Shown here: piece by piece, positions 1 to 10,959 of the stretch | Numbering within the stretch: the stretch's first letter is position 1 | Layout: every line of letters begins with the position of its first letter | From: Hydrangea macrophylla | Lineage: Eukaryota; Streptophyta; Magnoliopsida; Cornales; Hydrangeaceae | Assembly: GCA_033977485.1 (NCBI GenBank) | Contig: CM066988.1 | Span: 142,483,359-142,547,358 of the forward strand | Length of the DNA stretch: 64,000 nucleotides | Direction: 5' to 3' | Notes under the pieces: generated by a model | What the model was told of the DNA's origin: nothing | The model's input: only the letters and a program-made list of their open reading frames with translations | The model's database searches: none | Translations under genes and position numbers: made by a program

Positions 1-1
1 T

Positions 2-686
2 GATTCTCAAAAATATGATGAACTCCAAAATGCTTTTGAGGAATTACATCAAGAATTGGAAAACTTGGAAGCAAAATATATTTCTCTTAAAAAGAATTTT
101 TCATTACTTTCAAATGAATTAAGTGATTTGAAAACTCAAAATGATCTTTTAAGAAAGGAAAATGAAGCTCTAATTGACCTAAAATCTCAAAATGATTTAT
201 TGAGAAAAGAAAAGGAAGAGTTTTTATTAAACGATTTTTCTTCAAGTATCTTAAAGAAAGAAAATGAAGACTTGAAGAAGCAAGTGGAAGATTTAAACAA
301 AATAATAATAAAATTCACTCTTGGGGAACAAAATCTTAATATGCTTTTGGGAAAACAAAGGTGTGTTTTTGAAAAAGCTGGTTTAGGATTCAATCCTACC
401 TTTAAAGAAAAGAAATACAATAACTTCTTTTCAAAAGGTACTTCCACTAGCTCTAACAAAAATCAAGTAAAAAATTCTCATCAAAATTTTTTTTGTTAAA
501 GAAGCCTCCTCAAGTGTCTCCAATCCTAGTATTACATGCCATTATTGCTTGAGAAAAGGACATGTAAACTACAAGTGTCCAAACAAAAGAAAACTCAAAA
601 TGGTGTGGATTAAAAAGGGAACAACACCTCCCTTTGCTAACAAAATTGGACCCAACGAATATTGGGTACCAAAGAGGATCACTTAA
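2..686 (+). pseudogene. copia gag, C-terminal part, frameshifted
   Basis: The frame is open from the window edge. The first 140 or so residues are Leu/Glu/Lys/Asn-rich heptads, a predicted coiled coil with an internal repeat of a QNDLLRKE-type motif. At the T run 487-494 the frame moves by one base (stop TAA at 497-499 in the old frame). In the new frame a CCHC zinc knuckle (C-X2-C-X4-H-X4-C, about 537-578) follows, then a basic stretch, ending at TAA 684-686. Gag would package element RNA into virus-like particles. The N-terminal half lies outside the window. Not functional as it stands. Confidence 0.8.
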
Positions 687-720
687 GTTTGTCTTGTAGG
701 TTTGTCTAAAATCTTCTAGC

Positions 721-3700
721 AAGGATAGATGGTTCTTGGATAGTGGTTGCCCAAGACATATGACCGGAGACAAATCCAAGTTCTCATCTCTCTCTCCAAA
801 GGACGGAGAAAATGTCACATTTGGAGACAACTCGAAAGGAAGAATCATCGGTATAGGTAATATTGGTAAGAATTCCTCATTAACTATTGAAAACGTACTT
901 TTGGTTGAAGGTCTTAAACATAACTTACTTAGCATTAGTCAATTGTGTGATAAAGGCTTTCAAGTTGTATTTGAATCAAATTTTTGCATGATTAAGTATG
1001 CTAGTTGTGATAAAATATTGTTTATTGCTTATAGAGAAGAAAATGTGTATACAATCGATTTTGATGATATTTCTTCTCAAGATGTTAAGTGTTTTGCCGC
1101 ATTGAATGAAACAAGTTGGCTTTGGCATAGAAGATTAGGTCATGCTAGCATTGATTTACTTTCAAATTTGTCTAAAAATGATTTGGTCAAAGGTTTGCCA
1201 AAAACTAAATTTGTTAAAGATAAAGTATGTGATGCTTGTCAACTTGGAAAGCAAATCAAAACATCATTTAAAAAGAAAAGGGAAATATCAACTTGTAGAC
1301 CTTTAGAGTTACTTCATATGGATTTATTTGGTCCAAACCGAGTTGCTAGCATGAGTGGCAAAATCTATGCCTTTGTCATTGTTGATGATTTTTCTAGATT
1401 CACTTGGGTGTTCTTTCTTGCACATAAGGACGAAGCTTTTACACTCTTTGTTAACTTTTTGTAAACGTGTTCAAAATGAAAAAGGGTATGCGATTAACAA
1501 CATAAGAAGTGATAGAGGCCGAGAATTTGATAATAATGAGATTACTTCTTTTTGTGAAGAAAATGATTTTGGTCACAATTTTTCGGCACCTAGAACTCCT
1601 CAACAAAATGGGGTTGTTGAGAGGAAAAATAGATCTCTTCAAGAAATGGCAAGAACCATGTCAAATGAATTCTCTTTACCAAAATATTTTTGGGCTGAGG
1701 CCACTAGCACTTCATGCTATGTTATCAATCGCGTGGTCATTAGAAACAAGCTTAATAAGACCCCATATGAGCTTTGGAAAGGAAGAAAGCCCAACATAAG
1801 CTATTTCAAAGTTTTTGGATGTAAGTGCTTTATCTTGAATACTAAGGATAACTTGGGAAAATTTGATGCTAAATCGGATGAAGGCATTTTTCTTGGATAT
1901 TCTCAAATTAGCAAAGCCTATAGAGTTTTTAATAAAAGAACGTTGATTGTAGAAGAATCCATGCACGTTGTTTTTGATGAAACGAATCCTTTTAAGAAAG
2001 TTTTGGATGATGACAATGACACTTCCAAGGATATTTCAAATAATGTTGAAAACAATGATTCAAACTCTCTACCTCTAGAAAACTCTAAGGAAGAAGGTCC
2101 TCCTTCCATTGAATCACCAAGAGCAAAATTAAGAAGTGATCTTCCTTTTGAATGGAAAAATGTGCCTAATCATCCTATTGATCAAATCCTAGGAGATCCT
2201 AGTCAAGGTGTAGCTACTAGATCATCTCTCAAAAATATTTATAATAACTTAGCATTTCTATCTCAAATTGAACCCAAGAACTTTGATGAAGCCGAGAACG
2301 ATGAAAATTGGTTATCAGCTATGCAAGAAGAGCTTAATCAATTTGAAAGAAATGAAGTTTGGACTGTTGTTCCTAAACCTATTAATCACACTATTATTGG
2401 AACAAAATGGGTTTTTCGAAACAAAAAGGATGAATCCGGCATTGTTGTGAGAAACAAGGCTAGATTAGTTGCCCAAGGGTACAATCAAGAAGATGGTATA
2501 GACTATGAGGAGACCTATGCTCCCGTAGCTAGACTCGAAGCCATTAGGATGGTTCTTGCCTTTGCTTGTTATAAAAATTTTAAACTTTTTCAAATGGATG
2601 TGAAAAGTGCCTTTCTAAATAGCTTTATCTCAGAGGAAGTCTATGTTAAACAACCCCCCGGTTTTGAAAATTCACATCTTCCGGATCATGTTTTTAAACT
2701 CACAAAAGCTTTATATGGTTTAAAACAAGCTCCACGTGCTTGGTATGATAGATTAAGTAAATATCTTATTGATTTTAGTTTTAATCGAGGAAAAATTGAT
2801 ACTACTCTTTTTGTTAAAACCTCAAATGAAGATATCTTGCTTGTTCAAATTTACGTGGATGATATTATCTTTGGAGCTACAAATGAGAAGATGTGTGAAG
2901 AATTTGCATCATGTATGCAAAATGAATTTGAAATGAGTTTGATGGGGGAGCTAAACTTCTTTCTTGGACTTCAAATAAAGCAACATAAAGATGGCATTTT
3001 CATAAATCAATCCAAGTATATTAAAGATCTTTTAAAAAGATTTGGATTGGAAGGAAGCAAAGTTTTTCAAACCCCTATGAGTTCTACTTTAAAACTTGAT
3101 AAAGACGAAACCGGCAAGCCGGTAGATTGTAAGCTTTTTCGGGGAATGATTGGTAGTCTATTGTATCTCACCTCAAGTAGACCGGATATCATGTTTAGCG
3201 TATGCCTCTGTGCTAGATTTCAAGCTTCACCCAAGGAATCACATGTCATTGCGGTTAAACGTATTTTTCGTTATCTTCTAGGTACTATAGACTTAGGTCT
3301 TTGGTATCCTAAAAATACTTCTTTTGAATTAACAAGTTTTTCGGATGCGGATTTCGCTGGTTGTAAAATTGATCGTAAAAGTACTAGTGGAACATATCAT
3401 TTCTTAGGACACTCGCTTGTCTTATGGTTTAGTAAGAAACAAAATTCGGTAGCTCTATCCACCGCCGAAGTAGAATATATAGCTGCTGGAAGTTGTTGTG
3501 CTCAAACACTTTATATGAAAACAACAATTAGAAGATTTTGGACTTTATTATGATCATATTCCTATAAATTGTGATAATACTAGCGCCATATTTTTATCCA
3601 AAAATCCTATCCAACACTCAAGGACTAAACACATTGAGATTCATCATCATTTTATTCGCAATCATGTTCAAAAGAGGGATGTTGATCTTGTTTTCATCAA

Positions 3701-3806
3701 CACCGATCGTCAATGGGCTGATATTTTCACAAAACCTCTTCCCGAAGAACGTTTTTGTGTTATTAGAAGAGAATTAGGCTTGTCTTGGTTGAGTGATGTG
3801 CTTTAA
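721..3806 (+). pseudogene. copia pol: protease, integrase, RT, RNase H, two frameshifts
   Basis: Protease active site LDSG lies at about 736-747. The integrase HHCC zinc finger spans about 1126-1250, and the DDE core shows HMDLFGP, SDRG and NGVVERKN (Glu near 1618). Reverse transcriptase has the YVDD motif at 2852-2863. RNase H and the C-terminal ADIFTKPLP tail end at TAA 3804-3806. Two one-base insertions break the frame: in the T run 1456-1460 (stop at 1462-1464) and in the A run near 3519-3522 (stop at 3551-3553). Otherwise the domains are complete and conserved, so the breaks are recent or are consensus errors. It would have copied the element RNA and integrated the cDNA. Confidence 0.92.
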
Positions 3807-3847
3807 AATTCAGTATCTGGACTCATGTTCTCCTTCTGTATCATTTT

Positions 3848-4126
3848 AACCAAAGCAATCGACTGGCATCCCGTAACAGTCGACTGGTTCCATTCCTTCT
3901 CCTTTGATTCCTTGCTTCTGCTTACATCAGTCGACTGAGGCGTCGATTGTTTTTGCACACTTAATCCCTGCCTACTCCCGTCGACCGAGGAGTCGACTGG
4001 TTTTGCACATATTAATCCCTGCCTACTCCCGTCGACTGAGGCGTCGACTGAGACACTGTTAGCCCCAAAATTCTGAGCCCTAATTCGTTCTTCAGTCGAC
4101 TGATCATGCGATACAGTCGACTGATT
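3848..4126. repeat. cluster of GTCGAC-centred palindromes upstream of extra ORF
   Basis: About ten copies of a core close to CAGTCGACTG (for example 3877-3886, 3928-3937, 4093-4102, 4114-4123) are packed into 280 bp. Part of the cluster is a direct duplication with a TTAATCCCTGCCTACTCCCG spacer (about 3961-4050). The same palindrome is clustered in the 3' LTR (6542-6715). At 4057 the sequence TGTTAGCCCCAAA matches the first bases of the LTR, so this segment may be LTR-derived. A role as binding sites for a dimeric factor is an inference. Confidence 0.75.
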
Positions 4127-4136
4127 CCTTATATTC

Positions 4137-4144
4137 TATATAAA
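4137..4144 (+). promoter_or_regulatory. TATA box of a probable internal promoter
   Basis: TATATAAA lies 14 bp after the last palindrome and about 250 bp before the ATG of the extra ORF. It is followed by a CT-rich stretch (4155-4396) that looks like a plant 5' leader. The arrangement (palindrome cluster, TATA box, pyrimidine-rich leader) resembles that of the LTR itself. Function inferred. Confidence 0.5.
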
Positions 4145-4396
4145 TCGCGCCTTCATCTCTTTTTCTTCTTCACCTTTTCTTCTTCCGGTGATTCCCTTTC
4201 TCGTTTTTTTTTTCTTTTCCTTTCTTTCCCATCCTAAATCCTCCCTGTCTTCTCTATCCGTAAACTTAATCTTCTCCTTCATTCTCTCCTTTGAACTCCT
4301 TAGACCTCATCTCCTTCATCTCTTCTTTCCCCTGTGACTCATCATCTCGCTTTTCTCTCTCTCTTCTCTTTCACTATCTAAACTTCCCTTTATATC

Positions 4397-5695
4397 ATGG
4401 CTCCCAAGCTTAAAAGAAAGACCCCTGCAAGTGGTCCATCCTCTGCTCCTCAGGCAACCAAAGCCAAGCGCTTCCCTACTCAAGAGGAACAGGAAAGCTT
4501 TGACGAAGTCTTCTCTCACAGGAATGTGGTTTTTGGTAAGATTCTTCCCATTCCTTTCTCTAAATCCGCTAATCTTCCACTAGGATTTCTTCTAGAACGT
4601 TTAGGATGGCATCTCTTTACTAGTCTTAACCAACCATGTTATCCCACACTTGTTAAAGAATTTTATTGTAATATGACCTTTGGCCATCGGGCAGACACCC
4701 TTAACTCATTTGTTCGTGGTATTAAAATTCATCTAAATCCCGAATCTGTTTATTCTATTTTTCATATCCGTCGTGGTGATATTTCTGAATATAACATTAA
4801 CACTTGGAATCAAGGGCACGGGTTCGACCCTCTCACAGCTTGCCGTCTTATCACCGGCAACAATGAGTTATCTTATCCCGTGAAGCCCAAGGCTTCTGCC
4901 CTAACCTTTGAGGCACGACTTATTCACCATCTTCTCACCTATACCCTTCTGCCCCGTGCTGGAGGTCGAGATTCTGTCTCTTTCTTGGATGTCTTTTTAA
5001 TTTGGTGCCTTCTTGAAAATAAAACTTATGATTTGTCGTATCTCTTTTGCCGCCACATTTGTGAATGTCAAAAGAAGTCCAAAGCCAGTTCTTTATCTTA
5101 TGGCTTTGCTTTGACTACTATTTTTCGTCACTTCAAGGTTCCCTTGGAGGATGAATTTGATCGTCATGACCCCATTTCCACTGACTTCTACTCCTCCACT
5201 ATACTATCCCTGATGGGATACAAACTCGTGGGAAATGCTTTTGTTCCAAAGGTCTCTGCTGATCCCACAACACCTACTGCTTCTACCCCTTCCATTCCTA
5301 CTCTTTCTTCTCATCCGTCTTCATTTTCCACTCCTCCACCTCCACCTACTGTTGATACACCTGCTCCTGACATCTTGGAGCAGCTATCTATTCTTTCCGC
5401 TAAGGTTCTGAGCCTCTCTACCTCCATCTCTTCTCTTTTTGTCTCTCACACCCAGTCTCTTGAGACTATGCAGGCTTCCTTATCTTCCTCTCAACAGGAG
5501 GCAGTTGAGCTTCATCAGCGCGCCATCGCATCCTTACGAGCCGATGTTTTTTAGATTGGTGGCTCTTTGGATACTTTGCGCACTTCTACTGCTGCTACTC
5601 AAGAGCTTCTTAATCGTCGTCTATCGTCTCTTCAGGCTTCTGTTGATGATGCTCATGAGGAGATTCGTATTATCCGGACTCGCTTACACTTTTGA
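4397..5695 (+). CDS. extra retrotransposon ORF, putative plant transposon protein domain
   Basis: The frame runs from ATG 4397 to TAG 5552-5554 (385 residues), then stays open in the same frame for 46 codons to TGA 5693-5695. The N terminus is basic and Pro/Ser-rich and could be a nuclear signal (KLKRK). Residues about 30-285 match the 'putative plant transposon protein' domain found in many plant copia elements after pol. A Pro/Ser/Thr linker (about 290-320) leads to a Leu/Ser-rich helical tail. The tail after TAG keeps the same composition (SLDTLR, ASVDDAHEE), so TAG is a nonsense mutation or a readthrough site. No biochemical role is established. It lies downstream of pol on the same strand and has its own upstream TATA box. 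Confidence 0.75.
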
Positions 5696-6189
5696 TTGTG
5701 TCTTTCTTGGTGTGTTGGAAAAGATATTGGATAGATGAATGGTCATTGTGATTTTGCTAATTTACTGATCTTACAATTTTTTTTTGGATCTTGACATATG
5801 TAGTTTGTTCTTAAATGGGTTAGACTAATTTTTGGATAACTGTAACTCTCTTTTGGCTGTATAGTTTTCTCTTGGAAATTTAAATGTTTATATGACAAAC
5901 TTCTATGTTAATACAATCTCTAGTGTTATTTGTTGCTCTATTTGGAAAAATGATGATTCTTTTTATGATTTCCGACCCAACCACACCTATCCTTGCATCA
6001 TCCTAGGGGGAGCTCTGCCTCCTTCTCTGTTTTTGTTGATGCCAAAGGGGGAGAAAAGTTGCAAACAAATGAGATCATTAATTGATTGTGTTGCTATTTA
6101 TTTTGTGGAATAAATGAGATCATTAATTGATTGTGTTGCTGTTTTTTTTTAGGCAACAAGTAGTTTGTCATCATCAAAAAGGGGGAGAT
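5696..6189 (+). promoter_or_regulatory. 3' untranslated region with multiple polypurine tracts
   Basis: Three purine tracts occur: AGGGGGAG near 6005-6012, AAAGGGGGAGAAAAG at 6044-6058, and AAAAAGGGGGAGA ending next to the LTR at 6176-6188. The last is the expected plus-strand primer site. A segment of about 30 bp (ATGAGATCATTAATTGATTG and following bases) is directly repeated at about 6069 and 6114. Multiple polypurine tracts are a reported Sirevirus trait. Confidence 0.7.
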
Positions 6190-7364
6190 TGTTAGCCCCA
6201 AAGTGCTATTCCACTAGATTAAATGGATAATTTTGATGATTAACAAACTACTTAGTTGTATTTTCTAAATGATCTTAGGTTGATTAAGTTGCAGGAAACA
6301 TCATACATCAATATATGTTCACTTGATCGTATATCTTCTCATTACATAAAGTCTTGGTGATTTGTGCTCAATAGTTTCAAGCCAAACGGAGCTTTACAAG
6401 TTGAAGAATCTTGTTTTAATCATTCTCTAGGACTCTATGTAAGCAAATTATTTATGTGAACATCTTACTTAAGGGCTCAAATTTGATTGGAAAAAGGTTT
6501 TACATAATTAACCCAACCTATCTTTGAAAATCTGCAAAGAGCAGTCGACTGTGAAGTCGTTTCAGTCGACTGATCATTTAGTCGACTTGACAGTCGACTT
6601 GTGTATACAGAGATGCTATCTGTGTGCAATCCAGTCGACTGCCCTCCCGACGTAGTCGACTGAGCCTTGTACTTTTCCTAAAGACACTCGACTGCCCTGT
6701 GAAGTCAGTGGACTGAATGTCTGCGATAAACACAGTAACGGCTAGTTAACTGCATTTAATGAAGCATTTATTTCTCCCAACTACTTCTAACGGTTGGAAA
6801 TCTTAAGGAAGCTATAAATACAGATATTTGAACTTCATTTAATACACTTTTTGAAAAATCAAACTATAAACTTCATCACATTTATTCCTTGAGCCCTAGT
6901 TTGGTGAGATCATAAATTCTATTGCTCTAGGTTTCATTTGTATATTTTCAAAGAGCAATTTATAGTGAAGCTTAATCTTGTATTCATCCACTCTATTGAG
7001 AGAGTTTTTCATCCTTGTATCATTCTTATTTATAAAGGAGGTGTATATTAAGGGTTGGTGTAACCCTAGTTCAAGTGAAGAGGATTTTCTTCCTTGGAGA
7101 GATTGTAAGGGTTTAATCTTCACCCAAAGAAGATTGAGATAGTGAAATCCTCAAGAGGTCTTCTTGAGGGGTGGAAGTAGGGCGCGGCGTGCGGTTTCCC
7201 AAACCACCTAAAAATCGGTTTGCATAGTATCTCTTTTCTCTATCTTTCCTTTGCCATTGTGTCTTTTTTTTATTGGGCAAATTAATTTGAACAATTATTA
7301 AATTAAATTTTAAAACCTTATTCACCCCCCCCCCTCTCTCTAAGGTTTCCTTTTTGGGCCAACA
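6190..7364 (+). repeat. 3' LTR of the copia element (1175 bp)
   Basis: Begins TGTTAGCCCC directly after the polypurine tract and ends GGGCCAACA, an imperfect TG..CA inverted terminus. Inside are a palindrome cluster (6542-6715), a TATA box TATAAATA at 6813-6820 that would start transcription, and a C-rich tract near the right end (7325-7334). The 5' LTR is outside the window, so insertion age cannot be read here. Confidence 0.85.
6542..6715. repeat. palindrome cluster in LTR U3
   Basis: Eight copies or near copies of CAGTCGACTG (6542, 6563, 6580, 6591, 6632, 6653, 6685, 6706) lie about 100 bp upstream of the LTR TATA box. Sireviruses in maize are reported to carry a different palindromic repeat in the LTR, so the position rather than the sequence is shared. 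Likely regulatory, by inference. Confidence 0.75.
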
Positions 7365-7484
7365 AATTGAAAGTATCATAACGACATAACACACAAATAT
7401 TACATCCACATGTTTAATGCACTACTGGTGTAATTCTTGGGACACAACTATTACATCCACACAATTATTACATCCACATGTTTG

Positions 7485-7657
7485 GGGTAATTCTTGGGAC
7501 ACAACTTTCATACAACTTTCACACAACCTCCAAAAAGATGTGTCTATCTCTCTCCTGTGTCACTGTGGGGTCCAGTGACATCATAAGAGAGAGATAGACA
7601 CATCTTTTAAGGAGATTGTGTGAAAATTGTATGAAAGTTGTGTCCCAAAAATTATTC
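7485..7657. mobile_element. MITE, GAGTAAT/GGGTAAT family (Mutator-like)
   Basis: Long inverted arms: GGGTAATTCTTGGGACACAA at the left and its near complement ending at 7657. The arms meet around a short spacer of about 28 bp, and a GTGTCTATCTCTCTC-type segment is found in both arms. The left terminus is partly duplicated at 7430-7455. No clear target-site duplication. The same family occurs at 10108-10258, 48711-48929 and 52923-53090, where 9-bp duplications are visible. Confidence 0.7.
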
Positions 7658-8569
7658 TTTTGCAATTTTATCCATTATCTCAAATGTTAAAAGGACATAT
7701 TTCAAAATATGAATACATAAATTTAGCACAAGAAGTCAAATAATCTATTAAATTTCATATCAATAGCAAGTTAGCAACAAATAAAATGGATCTCAATAAT
7801 CATTCGATCGAATGAAACTATTTATAATTATTGATGGTAAGAGATTCTTTAGATAAGAAAAGAACCGGTTTGGTTGCTCAAAATGAACAAATTTTAAATA
7901 ATTTAATATTTATGTAGCTATTTTTTAATTAAATTTTAGTTTGTGCTTCATTTAAAATGGGAGAATTAGTGAAAAGGACATTTAGAGAACAACCGTTAAG
8001 CTTGAAGACAACTTAATATGACACTTAGCAAAAAGGACAATCAGCCAATTAGAATTTCTTTTTGACAAAACTACCCTTCGCAGCTTGCTACATACTATAT
8101 ACACACTGAAACATTCAAATCAACAAACAAACTCAGTGAAAAACCAACTCAAACCACTGATCACAAACCCTACATAACCACATCGAAAAAGACTCGCAAC
8201 CCACAATTCGTAGCTCATCATTCATAAGCGACGCAACTCTTAAAAACAAAACCCTAGAAATCTATTCTGAAAACACTGAAAACTCACAACCAGTAGCAAA
8301 TTTTGGCAAAATAAGACACGCTTAAAGCCCTAGATTCAAAATCGTAGCCTCTGTTCATCATTTTGAAACCCTAGATTCTTTGAAGAACTCAGCAATGCAG
8401 ATTAAGAGTAAGTGAATGTTAATCTCACTTGATTTTTGTGCGCAAATCCAAATTTTCGCTTGATCTTCTTTGAAGACTGAACTAAGTTGCTTAAATTAGT
8501 TCATAAACTACTAATTTTGTTTAGAAATTATTGTTCACATAATGCTGTTCGGTACTACGTAACTTGTAT
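7658..8569. other. no gene seen
   Basis: AT-rich sequence without a convincing coding frame, splice pattern or RNA gene. A stretch near 8100-8400 contains several AAACCCTAGA-type strings, common in plant 5' leaders, but no ORF follows. Confidence 0.5.
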
Positions 8570-8850
8570 AAATACTAATTTCGTTCAAAAAATTTCACTG
8601 TACAATAAGTGAAATTTCACTTATTATACAAAATAGAAGTAAAAATTCACTCACTACTTTTATCCCCATATTGTGGTTTTTGCTGTGGGTTGAAGATGAG
8701 GAAAAAAGAAATCAAGATGTAAGGCAAACTTGCCACAAAAGGGTTAACTAGTAGCATCAAAAGTGATGGTAGTAGTGAAAATGAGGACAATGATGAAAGA
8801 AGTGTTGGGAGTGGGAATGATAGACGAAATGGTGGGAGTGGCATTCAAAA
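8570..8850 (+). repeat. degenerate dispersed repeat, copy 1
   Basis: Starts with palindromic GTGAAATTTCACTTAT strings, then a stretch that aligns by eye with 9205-9500 and 10430-10640 (shared GAAATCAAGAT, CTTGCCACAAA, AGCATCAAAAGTGATG-like words). In one frame it reads as a Ser/Gly/Asp-rich acidic tail. It is broken by stops. Probably the decayed 3' part of an unidentified element. Confidence 0.5.
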
Positions 8851-8852
8851 CT

Positions 8853-9083
8853 CTTCAACAGTTCCTTGCCAAGACACCATGGCCCCTTTGTGGTGTTTGT
8901 AGTAATATAGTTTCCTTCTTTTTGAGGTTTGAAAATATTTCCTTTGTGGCCATAAGTAGGAAGACCAATAGAGGTGCAAATTGGGTTGCTGAAGCGGTTA
9001 AATCTGGTACTTTGATTGATGTTTGTGATTTCTCCATCCCCTCTGTTTTGTCTTGTATCCTTTGTTATGATTTTTTCCCCTAA
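8853..9083 (+). pseudogene. RNase H-like scrap of a LINE-type element
   Basis: The open stretch ends at TAA 9081-9083. It contains an SRKTNRGANWVAEAV segment followed by a Leu/Ser/Cys-rich end and DFFP. This matches the C terminus of the RNase H-like domain (RVT_3) in plant non-LTR elements and their derivatives, where an H/S-R-x-x-N-x-x-A-D/N-x-x-A motif is usual. No upstream catalytic part is present, so it is a fragment. Confidence 0.5.
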
Positions 9084-9204
9084 GGGGTTGGATAGTTGTG
9101 TAATGATTCATTGTTTCAATATATGAACATATTCTGACTCAAATTTTTTTTTTATGAGACTAACACCCATATGAAAGAAACATCAGGCTAGCTAAAGATA
9201 AAAT

Positions 9205-9500
9205 CTTATGTGAAAATTCACTTATTATACAAAATCATAAGTGAAATTTCACTTATTATTTCTATCAGCATATTGCAGGTCTTTGTTGGAGAACTGGAGA
9301 TAAGAAAAAAGAAACTCAAGATATATGACAAGCATGCCACAAAGAGGGTTTGTTGATAGCTAGCATTAAAAGTGATGACATCAGTGAAAGTGGGGATAGT
9401 GACGGTAGAAGTGGTGGGAGTGGGAGTGGGAGTGATACGTCGAGGGACTCGGTTGATAATGAGGGAGATGATCATGACACTAATGAAGGGTGAAAACAAC
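9205..9500 (+). repeat. degenerate dispersed repeat, copy 2
   Basis: Second copy of the 8570-8850 repeat, opening with GTGAAAATTCACTTATTATA and AAGTGAAATTTCACTT. One frame (about 9364-9493) reads as a Ser/Gly/Asp/Glu-rich acidic tail closed by TGA, better preserved than in copy 1. No parent protein recognised. Confidence 0.5.
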
Positions 9501-9837
9501 AGTAGCCGTCATTCGATTTGTTGAAGGATGGCTTTCTAATGTGAGTGTAGGAAGGAACATTCAAATTTTTCTTTTTCTTTTTTTTTTTTTTCGTTTGATG
9601 TTAGACTTGATGTAAGCATAAATTTCAATACATAGACTTCATGTTGTAAAGATCTTCAATCCATGTATAATAGACATGTTTTTTAAAATTTCACTTATGT
9701 TCAATTATCACTGGCTCCAATACGGAATTCACTTAATTATGTTAACATCATATTTGTACGAATTTGTATGCAATTATGTTTGTGGCATCAGAACTCGTGA
9801 GACTAGTATGCATATCAAAGAGGGATTAGGCCAAAGG

Positions 9838-9990
9838 CCAAAAGATCAAATGTTGAGTGAATTTCCGATTTGTAATGTCAAATGTCACTTAACATATGAG
9901 CAAACCAAAATGTTGGGTGAAATTTTACTAACTCATGAATACAAAAATGTTATGTCATATTTTACTTAACATACAAGAGGAACCAAAACA
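9838..9990 (+). repeat. single copy related to the 228-bp tandem repeat
   Basis: The words AAAAGATCAAATGTTGAGTG, CACTTAACATATGAGCAAAC and CAAAATGTTGGGTGAAATTT recur in the tandem array at 12625-13400. It links the dispersed repeats to that array. Confidence 0.45.
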
Positions 9991-10107
9991 TGGATGTGTT
10001 AAATTCAATAGTGCTAATTTCATTCAGAAACTCACTACTAATTTCATCATTTTTATTTGACAATGCAAACTTCACTAGATTTTATTAGTAAATGCTATCT
10101 TCGGTAT

Positions 10108-10258
10108 GGGTAATATTTGGCTCACAAACTTCCCACAACCTTGTGTCTATCTCTCTCCTAGTGGACACTATAGGGTCCATGGCATTGTGGGACCCATCAG
10201 GAGAGAGATAGACACAAAAGAGAGGTTGTGAGCAAAGGTTGTGGGCTAAGCATTACTC
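10108..10258. mobile_element. Mutator-like MITE with 9-bp duplication
   Basis: Inverted termini GGGTAATATTTGGC and GCATTACTC, inner arms sharing TCTATCTCTCTCCT and its complement, loop near 10160-10195. Flanks CTTCGGTAT (10099-10107) and CTTTGGTAT (10259-10267) form a 9-bp duplication with one mismatch, as expected for Mutator-type transposition. Confidence 0.8.
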
Positions 10259-10429
10259 CTTTGGTATTGTGCTAATTTCATTTGAGTTGGTAAATTTAGT
10301 CCATACTGTGTTGAAATAATTTTGTGGTCAGTTGATTCACTTGATTCAGTATTTTAGTTGATTCACATATGGTCTTGAGTTTGTAAATTCAATCGATTCA
10401 GTTAATTTTCTGTTCTATGATCGAGACTA

Positions 10430-10640
10430 TGTATAATAAGTGAAAATTCACTTATTATAACCAACATAAGTGAAATTTCACAAGCATACAAGTAAAAATT
10501 CACTTATTGTTTCTATCAACATAATGCAAGTGTTTGCTTGAGGGCTGAAGATGACAAAAAATGGAATCAAGATATAGGGAAATCATTTCATCATTTGATT
10601 TTTCTTGGGCATAGTATATGTTAACTACTGAAGGATGTTG
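10430..10640 (+). repeat. degenerate dispersed repeat, copy 3
   Basis: Opens with GTGAAAATTCACTTATTATA and AAGTGAAATTTCAC, then TTCTATCAACATAATGCAAG and GGAATCAAGATATAGGGAAA, as in the copies at 8570 and 9205. The acidic-tail part is missing or beyond recognition. Confidence 0.45.
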
Positions 10641-10959
10641 ATAGGTATCTTGATGTTAGACTTGAAACATGCTATTGTTGATGTTGATCATAGAATTCAT
10701 TTGATGTTCGACTTAATGTCAGTGCATAGATTTGATGCTATGATCTTGAATCCATATATAGTAACAATGGTTTTCATTTATTCTCTTAACTTGAGTATGA
10801 TTTTTCAACTGAAATTTCACTAAAGTTCAATTATCAGTGACTCCAATGTAAAATTCATATATGTTAATATCAGAGTTCCAAAACATTTGTATTCGAGGAT
10901 TGTGGCATGAGAAACTCCTGAAACTAACACACACACGAAAAAAGGATCAGACTATAAGA

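Larger units (their letters stand above)
1..7364 (+). mobile_element. Ty1/copia LTR retrotransposon, Sirevirus-like, 5' end outside window
   Basis: In order on the plus strand: a gag remnant with coiled coil and CCHC knuckle, then protease, integrase, reverse transcriptase and RNase H (copia order, integrase before RT), an extra ORF after pol, several polypurine tracts, and a 3' LTR. An extra ORF between pol and the 3' LTR, repeated polypurine tracts and palindromic repeats in the LTR are features reported for Sireviruses, so that assignment is favoured. The coding part has three single-base frame breaks, so this copy is not autonomous. The base after the LTR end (AATTG, 7365-7369) is the expected right target-site duplication, but its left partner is not in the window. 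Confidence 0.9.

Noticed and set aside
3848..4126. CRISPR-like array of palindromic repeats
   Set aside because: This is a plant retrotransposon; repeats are 10 bp with irregular spacing and recur in the LTR.
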